From Nitrospira sp. (GTDB lineage: Bacteria; Nitrospirota; Nitrospiria; Nitrospirales; Nitrospiraceae), in assembly GCA_018242765.1 (NCBI GenBank), contig JAFEBH010000009.1, forward strand, positions 310,001 to 374,000: a stretch of 64,000 bases of DNA, given 5' to 3'. Position numbers and translations under genes: made by a program. The notes under the pieces were generated by a model. The model was not told where the DNA came from and did not search any database. It worked only from the letters and a program-made list of their open reading frames with translations. Shown here piece by piece: positions 36,358-45,194 of this stretch (position 1 is the first letter of the stretch; each line of letters begins with the position of its first letter).

Positions 36358-36523
36358 GTGCTCTCCTCGTCAGTATCCTGTCGGCTGCTGTGAGAGAAAA
36401 CTTGATTGAGGGGTGTTCGGATGTGCCGTGTTCTCGTGTTCTAAGGTAGCAGAGGATTGAGTTCTGTCTAGGCTCGCGGGGGTGTGTGTTGATTCATGAG
36501 GAAGAAGGGATAGGGCGAGCTGG

Positions 36524-37288
36524 TTACCCAGTTTCTTTCAGGTTCAAGAGCTTTTTCGAGTCGGACTCGAAATCAGGCAATCGATAGCGCAGATCGAGTG
36601 AAACGACACGTTCGAGACAGCGTTGAGCAGATGTGGAGTCGTGTCGGCTTTCATAGAGTCTTGCGAGGAGGCGGAGTACGGCGGCTTCGGCAGGTTCATT
36701 TCCAAGCTTGATGTAATGTTCCGAGGCGTTATTCAAGCAACGTTCTGCTTCGAGAAAGTCTCCCTGATCTAGGTAACATTTGCCGAGCTGGCTGTATGTT
36801 ACGGCGAGCCCTTCTTCATTGCCGACTATTCGATGTTGATCGAGAGCCTGTTTGAACATCACGACCGCCTGATCCCATTGGCTGCCCCGAGCCTCTTGCA
36901 GGGCAAGATTTGTATAGAGGATGCCGAGACCGCGGGCGTCTTGTAACGTGTGCATGAGATCCAGGGCTTCGAGGTAGTAGGGGCGTGCGTTCTCTGGATG
37001 GTCCGAGGCGATATGGAGGTTGCCGAGATTCACCAAGGTATAGGCCACTGCGGTGAGATTTCGCTCGGTTCGTTGAATCTTGAGCACTTCGCGATAGCAT
37101 TGTTCGGCCTGGGGGAGGTCGTTCGTCAGAGCGCAGGTGTTGCCGAGGTTTCCCAGTGAATCCGACAAGGCTTGCGGGCTGTCTGCAAGCCGGTCATCGG
37201 CCACTGCTGCTTCCCATGCCGCGCGAGCCTGGACCAGATCGCCACGATGGAGAAAGATCCGTGCGCGATGTTTGTGGTCTTCGCTCAT
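36524..37288 (-). CDS. Tetratricopeptide-repeat protein
   Basis: 254 residues composed of about six TPR units, e.g. SLGNLGNTCALTNDLPQAEQ, YTLVNLGNLHIASDHPENAR and VTYSQLGKCYLDQGDFLEAE. No signal peptide or enzymatic domain. A protein-protein scaffold role is all that can be said. It follows the 140-residue hypothetical gene 77 bases away on the same strand. Confidence 0.8.
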   Translation of the reverse strand: MSEDHKHRARIFLHRGDLVQARAAWEAAVADDRLADSPQALSDSLGNLGNTCALTNDLPQAEQCYREVLKIQRTERNLTAVAYTLVNLGNLHIASDHPENARPYYLEALDLMHTLQDARGLGILYTNLALQEARGSQWDQAVVMFKQALDQHRIVGNEEGLAVTYSQLGKCYLDQGDFLEAERCLNNASEHYIKLGNEPAEAAVLRLLARLYESRHDSTSAQRCLERVVSLDLRYRLPDFESDSKKLLNLKETG

Positions 37289-37365
37289 AAGCGGTCAGCC
37301 GTCAGTTCTCAGGATTCAGGGTATTCCGACAGTGCTCACAACTCAACACTCAGCACCGTTTCCTA
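37289..37365. repeat. Degenerate CTCA/CAGT short-repeat spacer
   Basis: The gap contains loosely repeated 7-10 base units such as CAGCCGTCAG, TTCTCAGGATTCAG, CTCACAACTCAACACTCAGCAC. Similar drifting simple repeats occur at 39670-39711 and 61379-61474. It has no coding potential and may be a lineage-specific spacer element. Confidence 0.4.
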
Positions 37366-37788
37366 TCAGTCTCCCCCTTTTGGCGTGTCGCGCTTATATT
37401 CAAGCTGAAGCTCATCCAGTTCTTCCAGGCCTAATCCAGCCCGGAACGAATGATGGAGCTCCGTGACGCACTCGATATCCCGAGGACTCTTGCTCGTCTG
37501 AGAGGCCAGATAGGCTTCGGACAATCTCATGCCGGTCTCGAAGTGACGTGCAAGAGTTTCTTCCGTCACCTGTTGCCAGGTGATATAGATGCAGAAGGCC
37601 TGGAAAGAATGCGCGTTGGGATACTGCTGTGCCAAGGCGAGTAACCCTTCATAGGCTTCCCGTGCGGTACTTCCGGCATTGGAGGAAAAGGTTCCTTCTA
37701 GTTCAACAGCCGTATCCCAGTCTGGGCCGAGTTCAGTTTCTGCTTGATGAAAAGCTTCTTGTGCAGCAAGGGCGGGATCAAAGCGCAT
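37366..37788 (-). CDS. Hypothetical protein
   Basis: 140 residues, all helical by appearance, acidic, without signal peptide (AAQEAFHQAETELG, AREAYEGLLALAQQYP, LGLEELDELQLEYKRD). It may contain one divergent TPR-like helix pair. Upstream of the TPR gene on the same strand, so perhaps its partner. GAGGC precedes the ATG. I do not recognise the family. Confidence 0.6.
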   Translation of the reverse strand: MRFDPALAAQEAFHQAETELGPDWDTAVELEGTFSSNAGSTAREAYEGLLALAQQYPNAHSFQAFCIYITWQQVTEETLARHFETGMRLSEAYLASQTSKSPRDIECVTELHHSFRAGLGLEELDELQLEYKRDTPKGGD

Positions 37789-37917
37789 CGTGCCTCCTCA
37801 ACTAGGCCTTGAAATCATCAGAAGGATACTGAGTCGGGTGAAAGGAGGTCAACGTGTGTACTCCACCATCAATTTACATTAGTGTGAGGGGCTCGGTAGA
37901 CTGTTCGGAATCGTATA

Positions 37918-39687
37918 ATGAATGCCGAGAGTTTGAGACACTATATGACTCGTGAGTCTATCTCAACTGACCCCATCGATCGGGTTCTCCACTATCATGT
38001 TCGTACGAAGCACCATTTCAATCGTTATGCTCGTTCATTGGGGTATCTTGATTGGGCGAATCAACCTGACCCATTCCGGCGGTTCGAGGGGGCTCAGCTC
38101 ATCTCTCTCCCGTTGCTCATGCCCAATGAGCAACCTGTGTCCCCTGCGTATGCCGCGCTCTATGAACCGGGCTCTGTTCCTTGTCAGCCTGTCAGCGTGA
38201 CCACGTTGTCACGGTTCTTTGAATTCGCTCTTGCCTTGTCGGCCTGGAAGAAGGCCGGCGAGTCTGAGTGGGCGCTGCGAATGAATCCCTCATCCGGCAA
38301 TCTGCATCCTACGGAAGGGTATGTGGTCTTGCCGCAGATCAAAGGTCTCGATCTGACGCCTGGGCTCTATCACTATGCACCCAAAGAGCATGGGCTGGAA
38401 CGGAGAGCCGATTTCCAAACCGACCTGAGTGCTCGACTCATGGCCGATTTTCCCCCTGATGCGTTTCTCCTTGGACTGACCTCGGTTCATTGGCGAGAGG
38501 CCTGGAAGTATGGTGAGCGGGCGTTTCGCTACTGCAATCATGATGTCGGCCATGCGATCGGCGCCGCGCGGATTGCGGCGGCGACACTTGGTTGGAACAT
38601 GGTGCTGCTGGACGGTACGGCTCAGGATACGGTGGCGATGTTGCTCGGGACAAATCGCACAGAAGACTTTGGCGAGGCTGAAGCAGAACATGCGGATTGC
38701 TTGGCGGTGATCTGGCCATCTGAAAATGTGAAGCCTGAAGCGTCGTTCGTGAAGTGCGAACATTCAAAGGCGCCGTTGTTTCTTGATGCGGCGGTTGTGA
38801 AGGAAGTGATTGATGGAGCATGGCATGGGAAAGCCAATCGCTTGAGTCAGGAACATGGTGTCCAATGGGATATCATCGACGAAGTAGCCGAGGTGTCCTC
38901 GAAACATGCTCGTGATGAGCATAGCGTTTCGCTTCTCGTTCCCCGCGTCACCCTTCACTCCTTACCCCTCATGCCTCACGGGATTTCAGCTGGTCAGATC
39001 ATTCACCAGCGCCGAAGCGCCGTCGCGTTTGACGGCACGACATCGATTTCTGCGGCGACGTTTTTCCATATGATGCAACGGGTCATGCCATCGGCTGAAT
39101 CCCCGCAGTTGGAGCGGTCGATGCCGTGGGATGTCTGGCCTTATGATCCGGCGATTCATCTCATGATCTTTGTACATCGGGTGGAGGGGCTCACCTCAGG
39201 CTTGTATTTTCTGGTACGGGATCGCAGGAAGTTGTCGTGTGTTCAGCAGGCGATGAACTCTGAATTGACCTGGACCGTCACACCGGGGTGTCCTGAGGGG
39301 ATACCGTTCTACCGGTTGCTGGAGGGTGATGCGAGAAAACTCGCTGTACAGGTAAGCTGCCATCAAGATATCGCCGGCGACAGTGCCTTCTCCTTCGGCA
39401 TGTTGGCTGAGTTCGAGGGGACTTTGCGGGAGCGCGGTACCTGGTGGTACCCACGCCTATTTTGGGAAGCAGGCTTGCTCGGGCAGGTCCTGTACCTGGA
39501 AGCGGAGGCGGCAAGAGTGCGAGCGACCGGAATCGGCTGCTTCTTCGATGATCCGGTTCACGAGATCGTCGGCATCCAGAGTTTAGCCATGCAGTCGCTG
39601 TATCATTTCACGATCGGCGGGCCGGTGGAAGACCGACGCTTGCAGACCTTGCCGCCGTACGGACATCTGGTGAGGAGTAGGGGGTGA
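37918..39687 (+). CDS. Tandem nitroreductase, SagB/ThcOx family dehydrogenase
   Basis: 589 residues with two nitroreductase-type (FMN) domains, about 60-270 and 330-585. Domain 1 has SGNLHPTEGYVVLPQI, the SagB hallmark, and CNHDVGHAIGAARIAAATLG; domain 2 has IHQRRSAVAFDGTTSI and WEAGLLGQVLYLEAEAA with GIGCFFDDPVHE. SagB proteins oxidise azolines in peptide natural products, but stand-alone tandem members are of unknown function. No YcaO cyclodehydratase or precursor peptide is nearby. The linker near residues 343-355 is encoded by a repeat-like tract. Confidence 0.85.
   Translation: MNAESLRHYMTRESISTDPIDRVLHYHVRTKHHFNRYARSLGYLDWANQPDPFRRFEGAQLISLPLLMPNEQPVSPAYAALYEPGSVPCQPVSVTTLSRFFEFALALSAWKKAGESEWALRMNPSSGNLHPTEGYVVLPQIKGLDLTPGLYHYAPKEHGLERRADFQTDLSARLMADFPPDAFLLGLTSVHWREAWKYGERAFRYCNHDVGHAIGAARIAAATLGWNMVLLDGTAQDTVAMLLGTNRTEDFGEAEAEHADCLAVIWPSENVKPEASFVKCEHSKAPLFLDAAVVKEVIDGAWHGKANRLSQEHGVQWDIIDEVAEVSSKHARDEHSVSLLVPRVTLHSLPLMPHGISAGQIIHQRRSAVAFDGTTSISAATFFHMMQRVMPSAESPQLERSMPWDVWPYDPAIHLMIFVHRVEGLTSGLYFLVRDRRKLSCVQQAMNSELTWTVTPGCPEGIPFYRLLEGDARKLAVQVSCHQDIAGDSAFSFGMLAEFEGTLRERGTWWYPRLFWEAGLLGQVLYLEAEAARVRATGIGCFFDDPVHEIVGIQSLAMQSLYHFTIGGPVEDRRLQTLPPYGHLVRSRG
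38945..38981 (-). repeat. GTGAGGCATGA-like short-repeat tract inside the SagB gene
   Basis: Read on the - strand the tract is built of units such as CGTGAGGCATGAG, GGGTAAGGAG and TGAAGGGTGACG, resembling the spacer repeats at 39670 and 61379. It stays in frame and encodes the inter-domain linker (VTLHSLPLMPHG). Confidence 0.4.
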
Positions 39688-39711
39688 GGCGTAAAGGGTA
39701 GGAGATAAGGG
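39670..39711 (+). repeat. GTGAGGCGTAA-like short-repeat spacer
   Basis: GA-rich repeated units (GTGAGGAGTAGG, GGTGAGGCGTAA, AGGGTAGGAG, ATAAGGG) span the SagB stop codon and run to the ribosome-binding site of the next gene. Confidence 0.4.
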
Positions 39712-39714
39712 AAC

Positions 39715-40563
39715 ATGTTCAAGATCAAGAAGAAGGTTGAGAAACCGAAGCGGATGGTGCTCTACAACATTGTGGAGGATTATTCGGAGTTTGACGCGCC
39801 TGGCAACGTGACTGTCTGTGCCATGACAGAGCAGGAAGATCTTCAAGCCCATACCAAGATCCTGTCCGAGAGCTATGATGTTCCACTTGAAGCGATGACG
39901 GCCTTGTTGACGACCGGTGGAACGTATGTCTACCCACAGAATGGCGGCATCCTCACGCGAGGACTATTCGCGTGCCGGATTGGCTCAGGAGAGCAAGGTC
40001 CGAAACAAACTTGGACCTTGGACTTGATGCAGTTTGCCGAGGCGGAACACGTGGCTCGATCCAGGGCGCTTTCACTCGTCGAGGCGGCCTGGGAGGTGTT
40101 TCGGATAGCCCTGCCGAGTGAACTCCAGGCCAAACTGCAGCAGAAAAATTTAGGCTTGGATTATCGAACGTTGGATCGCGCTGTCGCCAAAGGTGGCGAC
40201 ATCAAGTACATCGATTTCAGGAAGGACTGGTCGCCGCATTTCAAACGCCTGTGCATCATGCCGGACGGACGACTAGTGGAGACTGGAGGAATTCAAGAAT
40301 TCGCTCAGCTGCATGGCATTACCGTAGCTCAGGCCCAAGCCTTGATCGAGCAGGGTGGGACGCTTGAGGTCAATGGCGAGGTGTTGGCCTGTCAGATCGT
40401 GAACGGTCAACCGTCCGTGGCGCGGTTTAGTGCAATGAATTATGCGAAGGCCAAGGACTTGGTCGTGTCGAAGGGCTTACACTTGATGGATGCCCTCAGT
40501 GAAGTTGGGTATGCGGACCCGGCGATGATGCGGGGGCTCGCGCGAAAAACACTACGTGCATGA
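39715..40563 (+). CDS. Unrecognised protein with internal duplication, partner of the SagB-like gene
   Basis: 282 residues, soluble, no signal peptide, basic N-terminus. Two copies of a ~75-85 residue module can be aligned by eye: residues ~46-129 (HTKIL ... TALLTTGGTYV ... LFACRI ... AEHVARSRALSLVEAAWEVF) and ~197-264 (AQLHG ... QALIEQGGTLEV ... VLACQI ... AKDLVVSKGLHLMDALSEVG). Each has a GGT turn, an ACxI strand and a closing helix. It starts 27 bases after the SagB stop, so the two are probably co-expressed. Function unknown. Confidence 0.7.
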   Translation: MFKIKKKVEKPKRMVLYNIVEDYSEFDAPGNVTVCAMTEQEDLQAHTKILSESYDVPLEAMTALLTTGGTYVYPQNGGILTRGLFACRIGSGEQGPKQTWTLDLMQFAEAEHVARSRALSLVEAAWEVFRIALPSELQAKLQQKNLGLDYRTLDRAVAKGGDIKYIDFRKDWSPHFKRLCIMPDGRLVETGGIQEFAQLHGITVAQAQALIEQGGTLEVNGEVLACQIVNGQPSVARFSAMNYAKAKDLVVSKGLHLMDALSEVGYADPAMMRGLARKTLRA

Positions 40564-40583
40564 CCGTGATCGAGGGAGCGAGT

Positions 40584-41126
40584 CTATTCTGGCGGTAGGT
40601 CCCGTTTATAAGCGTTGGGGGCCTTGTAAAATCGCATTTGACCGAATGCGTGTGAGAGCCGGCTGGTAAGCGAGAGGGCTATTGACGTTATAGTAGGCCG
40701 TTTATCTGCAACGTACCCACCAAGGCCAGCGCCAAGAACATTGCATGCCACATCTGTCATCGACGGATAGCGATTATGGCAGAAGACTTGGAAGAGCTCC
40801 GCTGAAAACGAGATGCTCCCTGCGATGGCGATAATCCTCGCAATAGTCCAACGAGGGCCTGAATCCCAATGCTGTTGGCAATGAAGCAGATATCCGAACC
40901 CCATAAACCAAATCGTATTGCCAATGACGTCAATAGACTTATTCCAGGTGAGGGAGAAATCCTGAAAAGGAATCCAGCGGATCTGATTCCAGTGTGGGTG
41001 TCCTGCAAAACTGCTTAGCGGGAAGAACGGAGCAATAGCTAGGACAACGACTAAGAACCAAATAGTCCCTCTCTTCAGTGTCAGCTGTGTGCGGAACGTG
41101 TTTGGGGGGGATTCTTTGATACTCAT
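40584..41126 (-). CDS. VanZ-family membrane protein
   Basis: 180 residues with about four membrane helices. The VanZ pattern is visible: the NTIWFMGFGYLLH helix, AELFQVFCHNRYPSMTDVACN with the acidic residue and R-x-P-S-x-x-D segment, and VLGAGLGGYV. VanZ proteins give low-level teicoplanin resistance in some bacteria; in environmental genomes the function is unknown. The tail is basic (RFYKAPNAYKRD). It converges on the unknown gene at 39715. Confidence 0.82.
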   Translation of the reverse strand: MSIKESPPNTFRTQLTLKRGTIWFLVVVLAIAPFFPLSSFAGHPHWNQIRWIPFQDFSLTWNKSIDVIGNTIWFMGFGYLLHCQQHWDSGPRWTIARIIAIAGSISFSAELFQVFCHNRYPSMTDVACNVLGAGLGGYVADKRPTITSIALSLTSRLSHAFGQMRFYKAPNAYKRDLPPE

Positions 41127-41310
41127 AGGCCATCATTGCAGATCCTGACGGATCAGACCAGCACTCGAAGTCAGAAGTATACCCGATGAGCAGAATGGTC
41201 GGAAGTGGATGGGATGCACCTGAATACGTTGAGTCTACAGGGGATACTGGCACAATGTCGGAGCAGAAAGAAGATCAGCAGACCGTGGTTGATAGAGGAG
41301 GGCTTGGCGG

Positions 41311-41673
41311 TCAGGCCGCCAGTTCTTCTTTTACGGCATCAAGCAGCTTGTTGATGTCGAAGGGTTTCTCAAATGCCCGGCAAGCGCCGAAGAGTTTCGC
41401 GACATTGAGGAAGTTATGGTCGCCTTGGGCTCCTGTAATGGCAATGACTTTGGCGTCGAGGTATTCGCGGGTGAGCTGAAGTGTGGCTTCAAGCCCGTCC
41501 GTTTCCGGCATCAAAAGGTCCATAATCACAAGGTCGACAGGTTCTTTGTGGTAGAGGTCGAGGCCTTTGCGGCCATCCTCTGCTTCAAGCACACGGTGCC
41601 CCGCCTTTTGCAAGACGCCCTTGAGCAACCCTCTGATGGATTGCTCATCATCGATAACGAGAATAGTGGCCAT
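41311..41673 (-). CDS. CheY-like single-domain response regulator
   Basis: 120 residues, one receiver domain. Acidic pair in VIDDEQSI, phospho-acceptor Asp in DLVIMDLLMPETDG, Thr switch in VIAITGAQ and Lys in FEKPFDI: a complete, functional-looking receiver. No output domain and no kinase nearby, so it should work by protein interaction. Stands alone between VanZ and the DUF882 gene. Confidence 0.92.
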   Translation of the reverse strand: MATILVIDDEQSIRGLLKGVLQKAGHRVLEAEDGRKGLDLYHKEPVDLVIMDLLMPETDGLEATLQLTREYLDAKVIAITGAQGDHNFLNVAKLFGACRAFEKPFDINKLLDAVKEELAA

Positions 41674-41999
41674 AGGTGCTCGTGTTCGTATGGTTGGATC
41701 TTACCTGGGAGGTCTGAGACTGTCTAGAAATAAAACGATAGTGGGCAATAGAGACAAATGGTTGATGGCTGTGGGGCCAATCAGCGTAGCGGAGGATCTC
41801 TCCTGTTTTGAGATACGGAGGCGTCGTTAGGACGTTGAGATCCGATCCGGCGAGCATTCCCCATCGATTTCCATGAGATTCAGCCTAATTTCCTGCTGAA
41901 ATAATTGGTTGACCGAGTTTTTATTTTTTGCTACAAGCGTGGAGCCTTAAATCCGTCGTTGTTCAACTTTTGGACATCTTTAGGTAGGAAGGTACGACC
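41674..41999. other. Upstream region of the DUF882 gene
   Basis: About 326 bases between divergent genes. AT-rich near the 3' end, with the promoter described separately at 41909. No hairpin or open frame of note. Confidence 0.4.
41909..41937 (+). promoter_or_regulatory. Candidate sigma-70 promoter for the DUF882 gene
   Basis: TTGACC (-35, 5 of 6) is followed by a 17-base T-rich spacer and TACAAG (-10, 4 of 6), about 60 bases before the GTG start at 42000. The T-rich context and ideal spacing make it one of the better promoter matches in the window. Confidence 0.5.
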
Positions 42000-42578
42000 G
42001 TGAATAGAGCCGATCAGTCTACATGGGCCTGGACCCGTCGAGCGTTTCTTCAGGTTTCTCTGGTCGGGACTCTCTTGCTAAGTGGGCGGTTGGTTGGTCC
42101 GCAGCCCGTTCAAGCTCGGGAGCTTCCCGAAGGTAGGTTGACATTGGTCAACATCTGGACCGATGAGCGGTTGGATGTAACGTATCGAGATGAATCCGGC
42201 ACTTATGATCTTGCGGCGCTTGATGATGTGAATTATCTCCTCCGCTGTCACAAGACCGGGGAGATCGGTGCCATCGATGTGCGGGTGCTGGAGCACGTCA
42301 ATTTGGTGCAGAAAAAGCTTGGCACCCAGCAAGAGATTCATATCATCTCAGGGTTTCGGTCTCCGGAGTATAACGATCTCTTGGTGCGGACTGGGCAGCA
42401 AGCCGCTAGAAACAGTTTGCATGTGCAGGGGCAGGCGATCGATCTCAGTATCCCTGGTATCCCCCTGAAGAAGCTCCGTGAGGCTGCACTGGAATTGAGG
42501 TATGGCGGAGTCGGTTCCTATAAAAACTCGACATATGTGCATTTAGACTCGGGACCGTTCCGATCCTGGTACCACTAG
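42000..42578 (+). CDS. Tat-exported DUF882 / YcbK-like peptidase (M15 superfamily)
   Basis: 192 residues from a GTG preceded by AGGAAGG. The N-terminus holds a twin-arginine signal (TRRAFLQVSLVGTLLLSG) ending near VQARE. The catalytic domain has IISGFRSPEYNDLL, SLHVQGQAIDLSIPG (His/Asp zinc ligands) and the last His in TYVHLDSGPFRSW. Relatives are LD-endopeptidase-like or MepK-type murein crosslink hydrolases. Export by Tat suggests folding and zinc loading in the cytoplasm. Confidence 0.9.
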   Translation: MNRADQSTWAWTRRAFLQVSLVGTLLLSGRLVGPQPVQARELPEGRLTLVNIWTDERLDVTYRDESGTYDLAALDDVNYLLRCHKTGEIGAIDVRVLEHVNLVQKKLGTQQEIHIISGFRSPEYNDLLVRTGQQAARNSLHVQGQAIDLSIPGIPLKKLREAALELRYGGVGSYKNSTYVHLDSGPFRSWYH

Positions 42579-42819
42579 CACGTCTGTGTTCACTGAGGGT
42601 GGCGTGCTCTCTAACGGGGCGACACATTCGGTGTTTCTCCCTCCCCCTCTGGGGGACCTGTCTGTTCTCCCCTGAGGAATGCTCTGCAGGTTTGCTTCAA
42701 AGATTGTCAAAAGCAGCGCTCACTTGGGTGAGCCGATGTCTGAAATCTGAACAGAACCATGAAGGTGAAGTACAGACCTTCTTGAGTATCAAAGAAGGCC
42801 CTTATTGAAGGGTGGTCTC

Positions 42820-45030
42820 CTATCCCTGTCGCTTTAGGAAAAGAACGGAGAGCGGAGGGAGTGTCATCGTCAGAGAGTAGGGGAACCCATGGCTTGGAGT
42901 CTGATCAGCATGTAGCCCGCCGCCGTTTCCAAGATTACTGCCGCCGTAGACGATACCATCAGTATTGAGCAGTTCTTGATACCACCCTACGTCAGGGACT
43001 CCGATGCGGTAGCCATACCGGGGAACGGGTGTGAAGTTGCACACACAGACGATCGCTTCACCCGTCTTTCTCGCTTTACGAAGGTATGCGATAACGGAGT
43101 TGTTGGAGTCGCTGAAGTCGATCCACTGAAACCCATCCCAATCAAAGTCGATCTCGTGTAACGCAGGTTCTTGGCGATAGAGTCGGTTCAGGTCGCGGGT
43201 AAGGCATTGTAGCCCGCGATGTGGCTCGTATTCACAAAGATGCCAGTCAAGACTGGTGTCATGGTTCCACTCCTTCCACTGCCCAAACTCACCACCCATG
43301 AACAGCATTTTTTTCCCAGGGTGGCTGTACAGGTATCCATAGAGCAGCCGGAGATTAGCAAAGCGTTGCCATACATCACCGGGCATCTTGTCGAGCAGCG
43401 TTCGTTTGCCGTGGACCACTTCGTCATGAGAGAGGGCAAGGATAAAATTCTCACTGAAGGCGTAGAGCAAGCCAAACGTGACTTGATTCTGATGGAATCG
43501 GCGATAGATGGGGTCATACTGGAAAAACGCTAACATGTCGTGCATCCATCCCATGTTCCACTTGAATGTAAACCCAAGTCCTCCCGTGTAGGTCGGACGC
43601 GAGACGCCTGGCCACGACGTCGATTCTTCTGCAATGGTGATGGTCCCGGGAAATTCTCGGTGGACGAGAATGTTGAGTTCCTTGAGCAGCGAGACTGCAC
43701 CGAGGTTCTCCTTTCCGCCGAACTCATTGGGGATCCATTCACCATTCTTCCGTCCATAGTCGAGGTACAGCATAGATGCCACGGCATCCACGCGTAATCC
43801 ATCGATGTGGTACTTGTCCAACCAGAAGAGGGCGCTGTTTAGGAGAAACGTTCGCACCTCCACACGGTCGTAGTTGAAGATCCGGCTATGCCAATCGGGG
43901 TGGTACCCTAGGCGTGGGTCAGCATGGTCATAGAGATGCGTCCCGTCAAAAAGTGCTAACCCATGTGGATCATCCGGAAAGTGGGCCGGCGCCCAGTCAA
44001 TGATGACGCCGAGCCCGGCTTGGTGAGCCCTATCCACGAAGGCCATGAATCCCTGTGGTTCGCCATATCGACTCGTGGCGGCGAAATAGCCGGTGGTTTG
44101 ATAGCCCCATGATCCGTCGAAGGGGTGTTCCGTGATCGGGAGAAGCTCAAGATGGGTATAGCCGAGATCCTTGGCATAGGGGATGAGCTTCTCAGCTAGT
44201 TCGTGGTACGTCAGCCACCGATTGTTCTCCTCCGGCACACGCATCCAGGACCCCAAGTGCACTTCATAGATCGAGAGAGGAGTTGTAAGAGGATCTCTCG
44301 TCGATCGCGCTGCCATCCAGGTCTTATCCTGCCACCTGTAGGTGGACACATCGCGTACCACTGAGGCCGTCCGTGGGCGAAGCTCACTGGCAAAGGCATA
44401 GGGGTCGGCTTTGAGCAGGGGAGGGTTGTGTTCCCTGGTTCGAATCTCGTACTTGTACAGAGTCCCTTCCTGGAGATCCGGGATAAAAAGTTCCCAGATT
44501 CCGGTCGCTCCGCGGCTTGCCATGGGATGGAGGAGTCCGTTCCAGTTATTAAAGTTTCCGACGACACTGACACGGGCGGCATTCGGAGCCCAGACCACAA
44601 AGTGCACACCGCAGACGCCTGCGATGGTGCGGATATGGGCACCGAAGTGTTCGTAGGATTTGAGCAATGTTCCCTCGGCAAACAGGTGCAGGTCAAAATC
44701 CGTCAACAGCGGGGGAACTGAATAGGGGTCGGATGTCTCCGTGACAGCATCGTCGAGGTGGGTGATGCGAAGTCGGTATGAGGGGATAGATGTGGTATCC
44801 GGAAGCAGCGCCTCATAGAGACCCTCTTCGAAAATGCGTGTCATGCGCCACAAGACGGAGTTGGAGAGGAGCGCGACGTCCTTGACGCCTGGCTGCCAGG
44901 CTCGGAGCACAAGATGGGGGCGGTCATCGAGCAAAATCACGTGAGGGCCAAGCACCGAGTGCGGATTCCAATGTGTCCCAGACGCTAGGCGATCGACATC
45001 ATCTTGTTCAATTATGCGTTCGTTCGGCAT
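42820..45030 (-). CDS. glgB: 1,4-alpha-glucan branching enzyme
   Basis: 736 residues, the normal GlgB length, forming alpha-1,6 branches in glycogen. An N-terminal domain and CBM48 (FVVWAPNAARVSVVGNFN) precede the GH13 barrel with DWAPAHFPDD, DGLRVDAVASMLYLDYGR (nucleophile Asp), TIAEESTSWPG (acid Glu) and LALSHDEVVHGKRTLL. The C-terminal beta domain closes with LPPLSVLFLKR. No other glycogen genes are adjacent. Divergent from the NhaD-type gene. Confidence 0.97.
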   Translation of the reverse strand: MPNERIIEQDDVDRLASGTHWNPHSVLGPHVILLDDRPHLVLRAWQPGVKDVALLSNSVLWRMTRIFEEGLYEALLPDTTSIPSYRLRITHLDDAVTETSDPYSVPPLLTDFDLHLFAEGTLLKSYEHFGAHIRTIAGVCGVHFVVWAPNAARVSVVGNFNNWNGLLHPMASRGATGIWELFIPDLQEGTLYKYEIRTREHNPPLLKADPYAFASELRPRTASVVRDVSTYRWQDKTWMAARSTRDPLTTPLSIYEVHLGSWMRVPEENNRWLTYHELAEKLIPYAKDLGYTHLELLPITEHPFDGSWGYQTTGYFAATSRYGEPQGFMAFVDRAHQAGLGVIIDWAPAHFPDDPHGLALFDGTHLYDHADPRLGYHPDWHSRIFNYDRVEVRTFLLNSALFWLDKYHIDGLRVDAVASMLYLDYGRKNGEWIPNEFGGKENLGAVSLLKELNILVHREFPGTITIAEESTSWPGVSRPTYTGGLGFTFKWNMGWMHDMLAFFQYDPIYRRFHQNQVTFGLLYAFSENFILALSHDEVVHGKRTLLDKMPGDVWQRFANLRLLYGYLYSHPGKKMLFMGGEFGQWKEWNHDTSLDWHLCEYEPHRGLQCLTRDLNRLYRQEPALHEIDFDWDGFQWIDFSDSNNSVIAYLRKARKTGEAIVCVCNFTPVPRYGYRIGVPDVGWYQELLNTDGIVYGGSNLGNGGGLHADQTPSHGFPYSLTMTLPPLSVLFLKRQG

Positions 45031-45118
45031 AGGCCTATCCTACTGAGGGCGACAACGATTAGGAAGGAGAAAATGTGATTTTCTGAGGTATCACAGCAAG
45101 AGCCCAAAAGACGACTCT

Positions 45119-45136
45119 GATTGCATTGGCGCAATC
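45119..45136. promoter_or_regulatory. Palindrome between glgB and the transporter gene
   Basis: An 18-base inverted repeat (GATTGC, 6-base loop, GCAATC) lies about 60 bases before the transporter start and 90 bases before glgB. It could be an operator or a small hairpin; no regulator is assigned. Confidence 0.3.
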
Positions 45137-45194
45137 GTCCCAGGATAATGCGTTGGGTTTGGACAATCGGTAGCACGTCGTCACGAGGAATCGC

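Noticed and set aside
44430..44450. A GGTTCGAATC string like a tRNA T-arm
   Set aside because: Inside glgB coding sequence, with no acceptor or anticodon arms around it.
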